A program made the position numbers and the translations under genes. Source: Bacillota bacterium (lineage in GTDB: Bacteria; Bacillota; Clostridia; Christensenellales; UMGS416). From it: a DNA stretch of 20,984 bases. Below, one piece after another: positions 8,531 to 15,326 of the stretch (positions are counted from its first letter, which is position 1; every line of letters starts with the position of its first letter). The notes beneath the pieces were generated by a model. That model was given only the letters and a program-made list of their open reading frames with translations. It was not told the DNA's origin and did no database searches. The stretch covers positions 1-20,984 of the forward strand of contig JAEZSC010000081.1 in NCBI GenBank assembly GCA_023422005.1, given 5' to 3'.

Positions 8531-8554
8531 CGCCGGCGATTCATATCGCCGGCG
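8531..8554. repeat. 10-bp perfect hairpin with TCAT loop
   Basis: CGCCGGCGAT (8531-8540), loop TCAT, ATCGCCGGCG (8545-8554). It again presents an ATTCAT apex, like the first hairpin of the structured elements, and sits 3' of copy 2. Confidence 0.5.
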
Positions 8555-8575
8555 AACAAAGCGGGGGTGGTTTCG

Positions 8576-8596
8576 GCGGGGGAAGCAATCCCCCGC
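8576..8596 (-). terminator. Hairpin after the sugar-acid operon
   Basis: GCGGGGG (8576-8582) pairs with CCCCCGC (8590-8596) around AAGCAAT. It begins 6 bases past the stop codon of the last gene on minus. No U-tract is present, so termination strength is uncertain. Confidence 0.5.
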
Positions 8597-8602
8597 TGAC
8601 AA

Positions 8603-9391
8603 TTAGTAGAGCATATCAGTGCCATCCATCGTGATCTCGCACCCCGAGATCAGCTCGCAGTCGTCGCTGGCCAGGAACACAGCCATCTTGCCGATGTCCT
8701 CCGGCACCATTCCCCGACCCAGCTGCCAACCACGACGGAATTTGAAGTGCCGCTCCTGCACCATGTATTTGGGATCGATGAACGCGCCTTCGTTGCCGGA
8801 CTTCTGCGCCTCGATGCGCACGCCGCCGGGCTCCATGCACAGCACGCGGATGCCATGGGGCGCCAGTTCTATGGCCGCCTCCCGCTCCAACATCTTGATA
8901 CCGCCCTTGGTCATGCAGTAAACCGGGTCAAACTCCGTGGGCCGTTTGGCGTGCACCGAGGAATTATAAAGGATCACGCCCTTGCGGCGGGGCGCCATGT
9001 GGCGGGCAGCCTCGCGGGTGCACAGGAAATATCCGCCCAGATTGACCGCCACGAGCTTGTCATAGGTCTCCATGCGGTATTCCGGAATGCGGACGTTGGC
9101 CTGCAGCGCCGCGTTGCACACAACGATGTCCAGTTGGCCGGTCCAATCCATGGCGGCCTGCATCAGCGCCACGACCTGCTCTTCCTGTGACACGTCGGCT
9201 TTGAACACCATGGCGTTTCCGCCGTCGGCCAGTATGCCGTCACGCACCTGCAGGGCGCCCTCTGCGCTGTAGCTGTAATTGATGATGACCGAAGCGCCGG
9301 CGGCAGCCAGCTCCCGTGCGATGCCGCGGCCAATGCCCTTGCCCGCGCCGGTGACCACGGCCGTGCGGCCGATAAGCGGTTGCGCTTTCAT
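8603..9391 (-). CDS. SDR family oxidoreductase (catalytically intact)
   Basis: A 262-residue classical short-chain dehydrogenase/reductase. The Rossmann motif TGAGKGIG is at 14-21, the NNAG equivalent reads CNAA (92-95), and the catalytic Ser145, Tyr158 and Lys162 (YCMTK) are all present. The C-terminal GCEITMDGT motif is typical of the family. It most likely oxidises or reduces a sugar acid or polyol with NAD(P), given the dehydratase upstream; the exact substrate cannot be read. The chosen ATG at 9391 follows AGGAGG and overlaps the stop of the preceding SDR-like gene as ATGA; the longer frame upstream is out-of-frame sequence of that gene. Last gene of the operon. Confidence 0.92.
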   Translation of the reverse strand: MKAQPLIGRTAVVTGAGKGIGRGIARELAAAGASVIINYSYSAEGALQVRDGILADGGNAMVFKADVSQEEQVVALMQAAMDWTGQLDIVVCNAALQANVRIPEYRMETYDKLVAVNLGGYFLCTREAARHMAPRRKGVILYNSSVHAKRPTEFDPVYCMTKGGIKMLEREAAIELAPHGIRVLCMEPGGVRIEAQKSGNEGAFIDPKYMVQERHFKFRRGWQLGRGMVPEDIGKMAVFLASDDCELISGCEITMDGTDMLY

Positions 9392-10170
9392 GGGCGGTCC
9401 CTCCTGTCGGCCATATGGGCGCGGTAGTTTGCGCGGGGGTCCACATAGTGCAGCATCAGCCCGCCATCCAAGCGCAGCCGCGCGCCGTTGGCAAAGCCCG
9501 AGCGCGGTGAACACAGGAACACGGCGGCGGACGCCAGCTCCTCCCTGCTGCCCAGGCGGCACAACGGAATCTTGTAGCGCGCGCCCTCATAAAACGTCGT
9601 GACACCGCTCGGAAAGGGCTGGCCGTCGTCTTCCATCGGGCCTAGCGCGATGTGGTTCACGCGCACGCCTCGCTGGCCGTACTCCATGGCGGCCTCCATG
9701 ACGAGGTTTTCTATCATGCCCTGGGCCACGCTGTGGGTGAAGTCGCTGCCGTTGGGCTTCTCATCGTGCAGGCTGGTCACGTACACCAGCGCGCCGCCGC
9801 CCTGCTCACCCATCCATGCGGCGAACACCTTGGCCGCTACGAAGGCCGCACGGGCGCTGCGCAGCCGCCGCAGAAACCCTTCGGCATCCTGCGATTGCAC
9901 CGTTGTGCCGCCGGCCTCGAAGCGCCGGAAGATCACAGCGTCCAGCCGGCCATATCGTTGGGCAACGGCATCGCGCAGCGCCTGCGCCTGTTCCAGTTCC
10001 GCCAGATCATATTCCCACACGGCCTCAAGGCCCTCAGGGTGCGCCTGGCCCGGTTGCACGCAGCCCAGCGCCACAGCGCCTTCCGCCCGGAAGGCCACGG
10101 CCAAAGCGGCGGCGCTGAGAGCGTCGCCGTCGGCCACCATTACTACCTTGTCCTTAAGGCTTAGGTCCAT
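9388..10170 (-). CDS. SDR-like protein lacking the catalytic Tyr and Lys
   Basis: A 260-residue protein with the SDR fold and overall length. The C-terminal half aligns without gaps to the intact SDR next door: TSLHDEKPNGSD here against SSVHAKRPTEFD there. In that alignment Ser133 is kept but the catalytic Tyr is His146 and the catalytic Lys is Gln150. The cofactor loop is also eroded (ADGDALSAAALA in place of TGxxxGxG) and the NNAG motif is gone (VIFRRFEAGG). RVNHIALGPM and LRLDGG are still recognisable. A pseudoenzyme is likely, perhaps a structural partner of the intact SDR, with which it is translationally coupled. It begins 9 bases after the dehydratase stop with a GGGAG site. Confidence 0.85.
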   Translation of the reverse strand: MDLSLKDKVVMVADGDALSAAALAVAFRAEGAVALGCVQPGQAHPEGLEAVWEYDLAELEQAQALRDAVAQRYGRLDAVIFRRFEAGGTTVQSQDAEGFLRRLRSARAAFVAAKVFAAWMGEQGGGALVYVTSLHDEKPNGSDFTHSVAQGMIENLVMEAAMEYGQRGVRVNHIALGPMEDDGQPFPSGVTTFYEGARYKIPLCRLGSREELASAAVFLCSPRSGFANGARLRLDGGLMLHYVDPRANYRAHMADRRDRP

Positions 10171-10179
10171 ATTTCTCCC

Positions 10180-11553
10180 TCAGCTCCACAGCCTGTCCCA
10201 GCAGTCGGTGCTCTGCCACAGTTTGGAATCCTCCCACAGCGTGCCGTAGCGCTGGCTCTTGTGCTGCTCCAGCACCTCGTCATTGAGCGACTGGATACCC
10301 AGACCGGGGTCGTCGTTGAGCGTGATGAAGCCGTGGTCTATGATGCTGCTATAGTTGGTCTTCGCCATGTCGCCCCACCAGGGCACGTCCACCGAATGGA
10401 ACTCCAGCGCCAGGAAGTTCTCCGTGGATGCCACGCTGTGGGCGGCGGCCAGGCAAGCGATCGGCGATTCGGCCATGTGCACGGCCATGGCCACGCCATA
10501 GTCCTGCGCCATGTCGCCGATCTTCTTGTTCTCCAGAATACCGCCGGAGCTCAGCACGTCGGGGTGGATCACACTGACGCCGCCGTTTTCCAGCAGCGGC
10601 TTGAAGTTCTCCTTGAGGTAGATGTCCTCGCCGGTGCAGATGGGGATGTTGACCTCTTGGTTGAGCCGGCGGAAGAGCTCCGGGAATTGCCAGGGCACCA
10701 TGTCCTCCAGCCAGGCGATGTTATAAGCCTCCAGGCGGCGGCCCAGGCGGATGCAGCTATCGATGCCGATGTGGCCGAAGTGATCCAGTGCCAGCGGCAC
10801 TTCGTAGCCGATGACCTCGCGGACGTCGTGGACATATTTCTCCATAATGTCCAGGCCCTTTTCGGTGATCTGAATGCCGGTAAAAGGATGCATAACGTTG
10901 TAGGCGTCATAGCCCAGAATGCGCTTGCGGATGCTCTCGGCGTCCATGGCGCCGCGGGTGCTCCAGCCTTCACGAGAGGCCTTATGCATGGAATCCAGCA
11001 GCCCCAGCGGCGCGTTGAGCGTGTTGGGCGTACCGTTCAGTAGGTTGATGCCCAGGTCCATCTTCACGAAGGTGAATCCCAATGCCAGCCGCTCCAGAAT
11101 ACGCTCGCCCATGGCGTGGCCGTCGGCGCTGCCATCGTTGTCGGTGTCACAATAAACGCGAACGGTGTCGCGGAACTTGCCGCCCAGCATCTGGTATACC
11201 GGCATGCCGTAGGCTTTTCCGGCCAGATCCCACAGGGCTACTTCCACGCCGCACACGCCGCCGGCCTGGCGGGCATGGCCGCCGAACTGCTTGATGCGCC
11301 GGAAGATCTTGTCGATGTCGCAGGGGTTTTGGCCGATCAGGCGGCTGACCAGCATCTGGCCGAACAGCCGGTCGGACCCGTCGCGGATCTCGCCGTAGCC
11401 CTCCAGACCCTGATTGGTCTTGATCTTGAGCAGGATGCAGTGCATCGGTGCACCTTTGATGTCGCAGAACTCCACATCGGTGATGCGCAAATCGGAGGGA
11501 CGGGAAAAGGTGTTCACACGGTTCAACGCATGTTCAAACTGGTTGTCACACAT
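10180..11553 (-). CDS. Enolase-superfamily sugar-acid dehydratase (mandelate racemase/muconate lactonizing type)
   Basis: The 457-residue protein has the superfamily's N-terminal capping domain (about 20-130, with GGVCGVEVALWDLAGKAYGMPVYQMLGG) and a TIM barrel. Metal ligands are visible as Asp257 (ALDHFGH), Glu283 (WLED) and Glu309 (GEDIY). A KxD motif at 164-166 (VKMD) and a His at 359 (AVHMAESP) fit the acid/base pair of the MR group. The likely reaction is dehydration of an aldonic or related acid sugar to a 2-keto-3-deoxy acid. It is somewhat longer than most members, with an extra loop after the KxD (about 168-220) and a C-terminal extension. It is first in an operon with two SDR genes. 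The start has AGGAGG upstream. Confidence 0.9.
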   Translation of the reverse strand: MCDNQFEHALNRVNTFSRPSDLRITDVEFCDIKGAPMHCILLKIKTNQGLEGYGEIRDGSDRLFGQMLVSRLIGQNPCDIDKIFRRIKQFGGHARQAGGVCGVEVALWDLAGKAYGMPVYQMLGGKFRDTVRVYCDTDNDGSADGHAMGERILERLALGFTFVKMDLGINLLNGTPNTLNAPLGLLDSMHKASREGWSTRGAMDAESIRKRILGYDAYNVMHPFTGIQITEKGLDIMEKYVHDVREVIGYEVPLALDHFGHIGIDSCIRLGRRLEAYNIAWLEDMVPWQFPELFRRLNQEVNIPICTGEDIYLKENFKPLLENGGVSVIHPDVLSSGGILENKKIGDMAQDYGVAMAVHMAESPIACLAAAHSVASTENFLALEFHSVDVPWWGDMAKTNYSSIIDHGFITLNDDPGLGIQSLNDEVLEQHKSQRYGTLWEDSKLWQSTDCWDRLWS

Positions 11554-11574
11554 ATTGCCTCCTGCTTTTTAGCC

Positions 11575-11627
11575 GGCCGAGACGGCCTTTCATTTTCCAG
11601 TTGATCGGCGCAGGCCAAAAGGCCTGC
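11575..11627 (-). promoter_or_regulatory. Two hairpins in the leader of the sugar-acid operon
   Basis: On the leader side, GCAGGCC/GGCCTGC (11610-11627, 7 bp, AAAA loop on plus) is followed by GGCCG/CGGCC (11575-11587). The second ends just before the ribosome site. They could modulate or protect the mRNA; no known riboswitch motif was recognised. Confidence 0.35.
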
Positions 11628-11636
11628 ATCGAAAGC

Positions 11637-11665
11637 ATTCTCACACGGCTGGAAAACAAAGTCAA
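11637..11665 (-). promoter_or_regulatory. Possible promoter of the sugar-acid operon
   Basis: On minus, TTGACT (11660-11665, 5/6) and GAGAAT (11637-11642, 4/6) with a 17-base spacer. It is about 85 bases upstream of the dehydratase start. Confidence 0.5.
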
Positions 11666-11689
11666 GGACGGTCAGGGAGGGTTTTATAT

Positions 11690-11707
11690 AGACAATTTTA
11701 TCTGTCT
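11690..11707. promoter_or_regulatory. Inverted repeat, possible operator
   Basis: AGACA (11690-11694), eight A/T-rich bases, TGTCT (11703-11707). It sits about 25 bases upstream of the putative -35 of the sugar-acid operon, as expected for an activator or looping repressor site. No regulator gene lies nearby to assign it. Confidence 0.4.
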
Positions 11708-11735
11708 GGATATATGAGAGACTTGCATACCAGGG

Positions 11736-12791
11736 TTAAATGTACACGCGCGGAATACCGGCGGCGCAGTGCAGCGGATTGATGCCGATGCTGACCATAT
11801 CGCCTTCCCGGCAGTTGATGCCGGTTAAGTCGATTGCCAGGGAATTTGTACCCAACGCACCCAGCATTCTAACTTTCTTTCCAGCCAAGTCGGCGTATTC
11901 CACGGCCTTCAGCAGGCCAAAAAAACGCCGACGCGGCAGATACCCATGGGCGGTACCTGCGCCCACGATGCCTATGACGGCCTTGCGGCGCAGCACAACC
12001 CCGCCATTGTATCCCGCGCGGCTGCGCCGGCCGGTCTGCTTAACAGCCGTCAACGGTGCGACCAGCGCCACAGCCGGCCACAGCCCGTAATCCCGGGCTT
12101 TGGGCACGCGGCCCAGCAGCGCCGACCCCACGCGCACCATGTCCAGGTGCATGTGCGGATAGCGCAGCATGGCACCGGACGCGCAGCAGTGCAGCAGCCC
12201 CGGCTCCACGCCCAGGCCGCGCAGCGCCTGCACCGCGAGCACAAAGGTGCGAAACTGACGGGCCGTGCGCACCCGCTGGCGATAGGGCGCGGCGAAATGG
12301 GTGTATGTCCCCACAATATGCAGCTGCCGCAGGGTGTCGGCTGCCTCACAGACCTCCTGCGGTGTAAAGCCATACCGGCCCAAGCCGGTATCGATCATGA
12401 TGTGCACCGGCGCTTGGGGCGCCGCCTGCAGCACAGCCTGTGCCTGGGAAAGGCTTCCGACTGTCACACACACATCCAGTGCGGCCATGGCAAGGATAGC
12501 CTCGGGGGATGTCTGCGGCGTCAACAGCAGCACATCGCCGTTGATGCCGTTTTCCCGCAGCATCGCCGCTTCCTCCAGGCTGCCCACAGCGAAGGCGGTT
12601 ATGCCCCCGTCTGCCAGCAGGCGCGCGTATTGCGGCAAGGTCAGACCGTATCCGTCGTTTTTCAGCACCGCCATCATGCGGCAGGTTACCTTATCCCGAA
12701 GTGTGGCGAGATTCTGGATGATGGCGTCGCGCCGGATCTGCATGTGGCAGCCATACTGCGCAACGCGGGTCGTCTCGGGCTCTGTCTGCAT
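11736..12791 (-). CDS. alr: Alanine racemase family protein (PLP fold type III)
   Basis: Racemases of this family interconvert L- and D-alanine, or a related amino acid, for peptidoglycan. The 351-residue protein shows the PLP lysine as Lys44 in MAVLKNDGYGL, the barrel motif IDTGLGRYGF (133-142), THFAAP, and an RVGSALLGR equivalent of the RPG...YG segment. In the C-terminal beta domain AGYNGG (Tyr261) takes the place of the catalytic Tyr loop, and the protein ends in IPRVYI. The usual CMDQ motif is replaced by LGTN (313-316), and the protein is shorter than most Alr enzymes. Substrate preference could therefore differ. The ATG follows a GAGG site at 9 bases. It is monocistronic, with its own promoter. 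Confidence 0.85.
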   Translation of the reverse strand: MQTEPETTRVAQYGCHMQIRRDAIIQNLATLRDKVTCRMMAVLKNDGYGLTLPQYARLLADGGITAFAVGSLEEAAMLRENGINGDVLLLTPQTSPEAILAMAALDVCVTVGSLSQAQAVLQAAPQAPVHIMIDTGLGRYGFTPQEVCEAADTLRQLHIVGTYTHFAAPYRQRVRTARQFRTFVLAVQALRGLGVEPGLLHCCASGAMLRYPHMHLDMVRVGSALLGRVPKARDYGLWPAVALVAPLTAVKQTGRRSRAGYNGGVVLRRKAVIGIVGAGTAHGYLPRRRFFGLLKAVEYADLAGKKVRMLGALGTNSLAIDLTGINCREGDMVSIGINPLHCAAGIPRVYI

Positions 12792-12852
12792 ATGTAATTA
12801 CCTCAAATTAACATTTCCTACCAGACAGATTATGCCTGAGAGTTGTAATAGC

Positions 12853-12882
12853 GATATACTGTAATTGTAAAAAAGTTGTCAA
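12853..12882 (-). promoter_or_regulatory. Promoter of the alanine racemase gene
   Basis: On minus, a perfect TTGACA (12877-12882) and TATATC (12853-12858, 4/6) with an 18-base spacer, about 60 bases before the start codon. Confidence 0.75.
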
Positions 12883-12939
12883 ATGTAGGATCATACCCAT
12901 GCACGGTTATCCCAGTCACTTAAACGGAGCAGATAAAGA

Positions 12940-12970
12940 AAGAACCGCCTGTATCACACAAGCGGTTCTT
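12940..12970 (-). terminator. Terminator after the pseudokinase gene
   Basis: AAGAACCGC (12940-12948) pairs with GCGGTTCTT (12962-12970), with inner pairs shortening the loop. On minus it is followed by a T-rich run (TTCTTTATCT). It lies 17 bases past the stop codon of the gene at 12987. Confidence 0.8.
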
Positions 12971-12986
12971 CGTCATCGGCAGGCGT

Positions 12987-14933
12987 TCAGCGCGTGAGCG
13001 TATGGTTGCTGCCATCCTTATTGCACTTCACCTTCAGTGTCTTCGTCCCCTCAAAGGTGAACACGTACATGGGCTTCCAGCCGTCCTCATCGCTGCCTAC
13101 ATAATAGGTATGGTTCTGCAGCTTGAAGTACTTGCCATCGAACCAGGGCAGGTTGTATGTCGTGTTCCATGTGTCAGTGTCGGCCTTATAGGTCATCTCC
13201 AAGTAATAACCGGCTCTGTTGCTCCATCGACCGATCAAGTAATAATAGATAAACACATCGTTGGTGCGCAGTTGCAGCGCGTCCTCAAAGACGCCCACCT
13301 CTTTCAGCGCATCAAAAAGACTCTGCATGCCATCATGGGGCAACCCGCTGGCCAGATGAGCCTGGATCAACACATTGTATTTGCCGCTATTCTCAAACCC
13401 CTCGGGCACCGCCGCAAAAGCAGTCCGGGCTTCCTCGTAGTTGCCCTTGCGGTAAAGGTCCACCGCATGTTGATACAGGCCGTACTGGCATTCCAGTATG
13501 AACTGCTCGGCGTCCTGATAGCCGCCCAGAGCCTTGAAGAGCGGCAGCGCCTCGGCGAACAGTCCGCTGTTATAGAGCACAACCGCCTTTTGATAGCTGA
13601 GCTCTTTGGCCAGTTCCTGGGAACCTGTATAGCCCGCGGCCACCAGCGCGTCGACGAGGGGCTGAGCCTGGTCATAATTCTTGGCCTCTAGGAGCGATTT
13701 GGCCTGCCGGTAACGGATGTCGCCCAGCAGCGTGTCGGCATCCTTGTAGCCGCTCAGCGCCGTCAGCTTGGCGCTGGCGCCATCCAAATCACCGGCTTCC
13801 AGCGCCTTCTTCGCCTGTTCATAGCGCGCTTCCCTGAGAAGTTCGGCGGAATCCTTATAATCCCGCTGTGCAAGCTCTCCCAGCAGCTTTTCAGCTTCGT
13901 CCAGCGCACCGGATTTCAACAATGCGCCGCCCTGCCGATAATCCACATCGGTGAGCCTGTCCCTGGCGTCCCGGAAGTCGCCCAGCGCCGAAAAGCCCTT
14001 CCGGGCAGCGTCATAGTCGCCCTGTTGGAGCTTTTCATCGGCGGCAATGTAGGCGCGGAGCGTCTTGGTGTCGCGGAACCAATCGGGCACAGGCTTGAGC
14101 CTGGCAATTGCCTCTGCGGTTTGTGAGTTGGCCATCAGCGGTCCGGCCGCTTGATAGGATTGCGCAAAATAGAGATAGCCTCCGCCCACCACGCCGCCGG
14201 CCAGCAGCAACATGCCGGCGCAGCCCAACGCCACCCACAGGCCCACGCGGGATTTGCGCTTGGGCGCCTGTGCTGCCCGCTGGGTGGGTGCGCTGTTTGG
14301 GAGCGCCACGCCGGTGTCCAGCTTGAGAGCAGCCAGCAGAGCGCCTGCGCTCTGGGGCCGGATGGCCGGGGCCATTCCCATGGCATTATAAAGTGCCACG
14401 GCGCGCGCCTCGTTGGCGCCAAAGGCATCAAAGGTGCTGTTCTGCAGGCCCTCCCGGCGCTGTTGCGCACTGAAAGGCGCGCCGCCGGACACCGCGCGGT
14501 AGAGCACGGCGCACAACGCGTAGACATCGGACCACGGGCCTGCCGGTTCTCCGGAGAGCTGCTCCGGCGCGGCATAAGCCGCAGGCTGCGCCAGGGATGG
14601 CGCCATCAGCCTGGCGCGGCCATCGGCGCCCACGACGATGACATTGGGGCTGATGGACAGGTGCGCGGCACCGGCGGCATGGGCAGCGGCCGCCTGGGCC
14701 AACACGGGGGCCAGCAAGGCCAGCGCCGCATCCAGCGGCAGCTTGCCACCCCGCCGGGCCAACCAGTCTTCCAGGGCAAGCTCCGCCGCAGCGGTCGCTT
14801 CAGCGGCGGCGGCAGCAACAGGCGGGTTCTTCTTTTTGCGTGCGAAAACCACGAGCAGCACCGCGCCCACGGCTGCCAGCACAACGATCACAACCACAGC
14901 TATGGCAGCGAGTACGATCAAATTGTTGCTCAT
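12987..14933 (-). CDS. Membrane-anchored Ser/Thr pseudokinase fragment with TPR-like repeats
   Basis: A 648-residue, two-membrane-segment protein. TM1 is at about 5-31. Residues 68-205 match the C-lobe of bacterial Ser/Thr kinases: HLSISPN (91-97) for the catalytic loop, AAPEQ (121-125), GPWSDVYALCAVLYRAVSGGAPF (132-154) and IRP (191-193). There is no room for the N-lobe with its P-loop and Lys. The catalytic Asp is Ser93, the Mg-binding Asn is Val98, and DFG is replaced by APS. TM2 is at about 230-254. Residues 260-540 are TPR-like repeats (YRQAKSLLEAKNYDQAQ type), and 555-648 is a Tyr/Trp-rich beta domain. The repeats are probably outside the cell and the kinase remnant inside. The start has GAGGAG. 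A third gene after fliK-like and flhX, 75 bases downstream. Confidence 0.8.
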   Translation of the reverse strand: MSNNLIVLAAIAVVVIVVLAAVGAVLLVVFARKKKNPPVAAAAAEATAAAELALEDWLARRGGKLPLDAALALLAPVLAQAAAAHAAGAAHLSISPNVIVVGADGRARLMAPSLAQPAAYAAPEQLSGEPAGPWSDVYALCAVLYRAVSGGAPFSAQQRREGLQNSTFDAFGANEARAVALYNAMGMAPAIRPQSAGALLAALKLDTGVALPNSAPTQRAAQAPKRKSRVGLWVALGCAGMLLLAGGVVGGGYLYFAQSYQAAGPLMANSQTAEAIARLKPVPDWFRDTKTLRAYIAADEKLQQGDYDAARKGFSALGDFRDARDRLTDVDYRQGGALLKSGALDEAEKLLGELAQRDYKDSAELLREARYEQAKKALEAGDLDGASAKLTALSGYKDADTLLGDIRYRQAKSLLEAKNYDQAQPLVDALVAAGYTGSQELAKELSYQKAVVLYNSGLFAEALPLFKALGGYQDAEQFILECQYGLYQHAVDLYRKGNYEEARTAFAAVPEGFENSGKYNVLIQAHLASGLPHDGMQSLFDALKEVGVFEDALQLRTNDVFIYYYLIGRWSNRAGYYLEMTYKADTDTWNTTYNLPWFDGKYFKLQNHTYYVGSDEDGWKPMYVFTFEGTKTLKVKCNKDGSNHTLTR

Positions 14934-15008
14934 ATGCTCCTCCTCACCCCTACAACAAACCCACTAACACATACCATATTTTACCACAGCTTCCATGCCT
15001 TTGGGCAG

Positions 15009-15290
15009 TTATAAAGGCTTGGTATGGCCATACTCTTCGTCCATGCGGCTGACCATGACCAGCACCTGCGCCACGATGCCGTAGAACTCCCGGGGGATCT
15101 CATCTCCCAGGTTCAACTGCGTCAGCGCGTGGGCCAGCAGCGCGTCGCTGACCACCGGCACACCGGCATCCCTCGCCTTTTCCACGATCTTTTCGGCCAC
15201 CAAGCCCCGTCCCAACGCCGTGATGACCGGTGCGTCATCCGTAGGTCCATAGCTCAGCGCTGCCGCTTCCTCTACCTTTCGCTTGGGCAT
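15009..15290 (-). CDS. flhX: FlhB C-terminal homologue (FlhX/YlqH type)
   Basis: A 93-residue protein equal to the cytoplasmic C-terminal domain of the flagellar export switch FlhB (type III secretion EscU/YscU/HrcU family). The segment ALSYGPTDDAPVITALGRGLVAEKIVEKARDAGVPVVSDALLAHALTQLNLGDEIPREFYGIVAQVLVMV follows the family pattern. The autocleavage NPTH motif is absent: the protein begins just past it, with KVEEAAALSYGP. Free-standing copies of this kind are known as FlhX, or YlqH in Bacillus, where the gene pairs with a FliK-like gene as here. AAAGGAG precedes the ATG. It is 36 bases after the fliK-like stop, so the two are probably co-transcribed. Confidence 0.9.
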   Translation of the reverse strand: MPKRKVEEAAALSYGPTDDAPVITALGRGLVAEKIVEKARDAGVPVVSDALLAHALTQLNLGDEIPREFYGIVAQVLVMVSRMDEEYGHTKPL

Positions 15291-15326
15291 ATATGCTCCT
15301 TTCGCCTCGGCGGTGTTGACGTGATG

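Noticed and set aside
6850..8602. tmRNA, SRP RNA, RNase P RNA, 6S RNA or T-box in the gene-free tracts
   Set aside because: None of the conserved core motifs of these RNAs (for example GGAAG tetraloop hairpin, T-box GGGTGGNACC, tRNA-like ends) could be found.
12829..12844. ACTCTCAGGCA motif on minus in the alr leader, like the 3' end of a glycine riboswitch
   Set aside because: The promoter lies only about ten bases upstream, leaving no room for the rest of the aptamer; the paired GGAGAG segment is absent.
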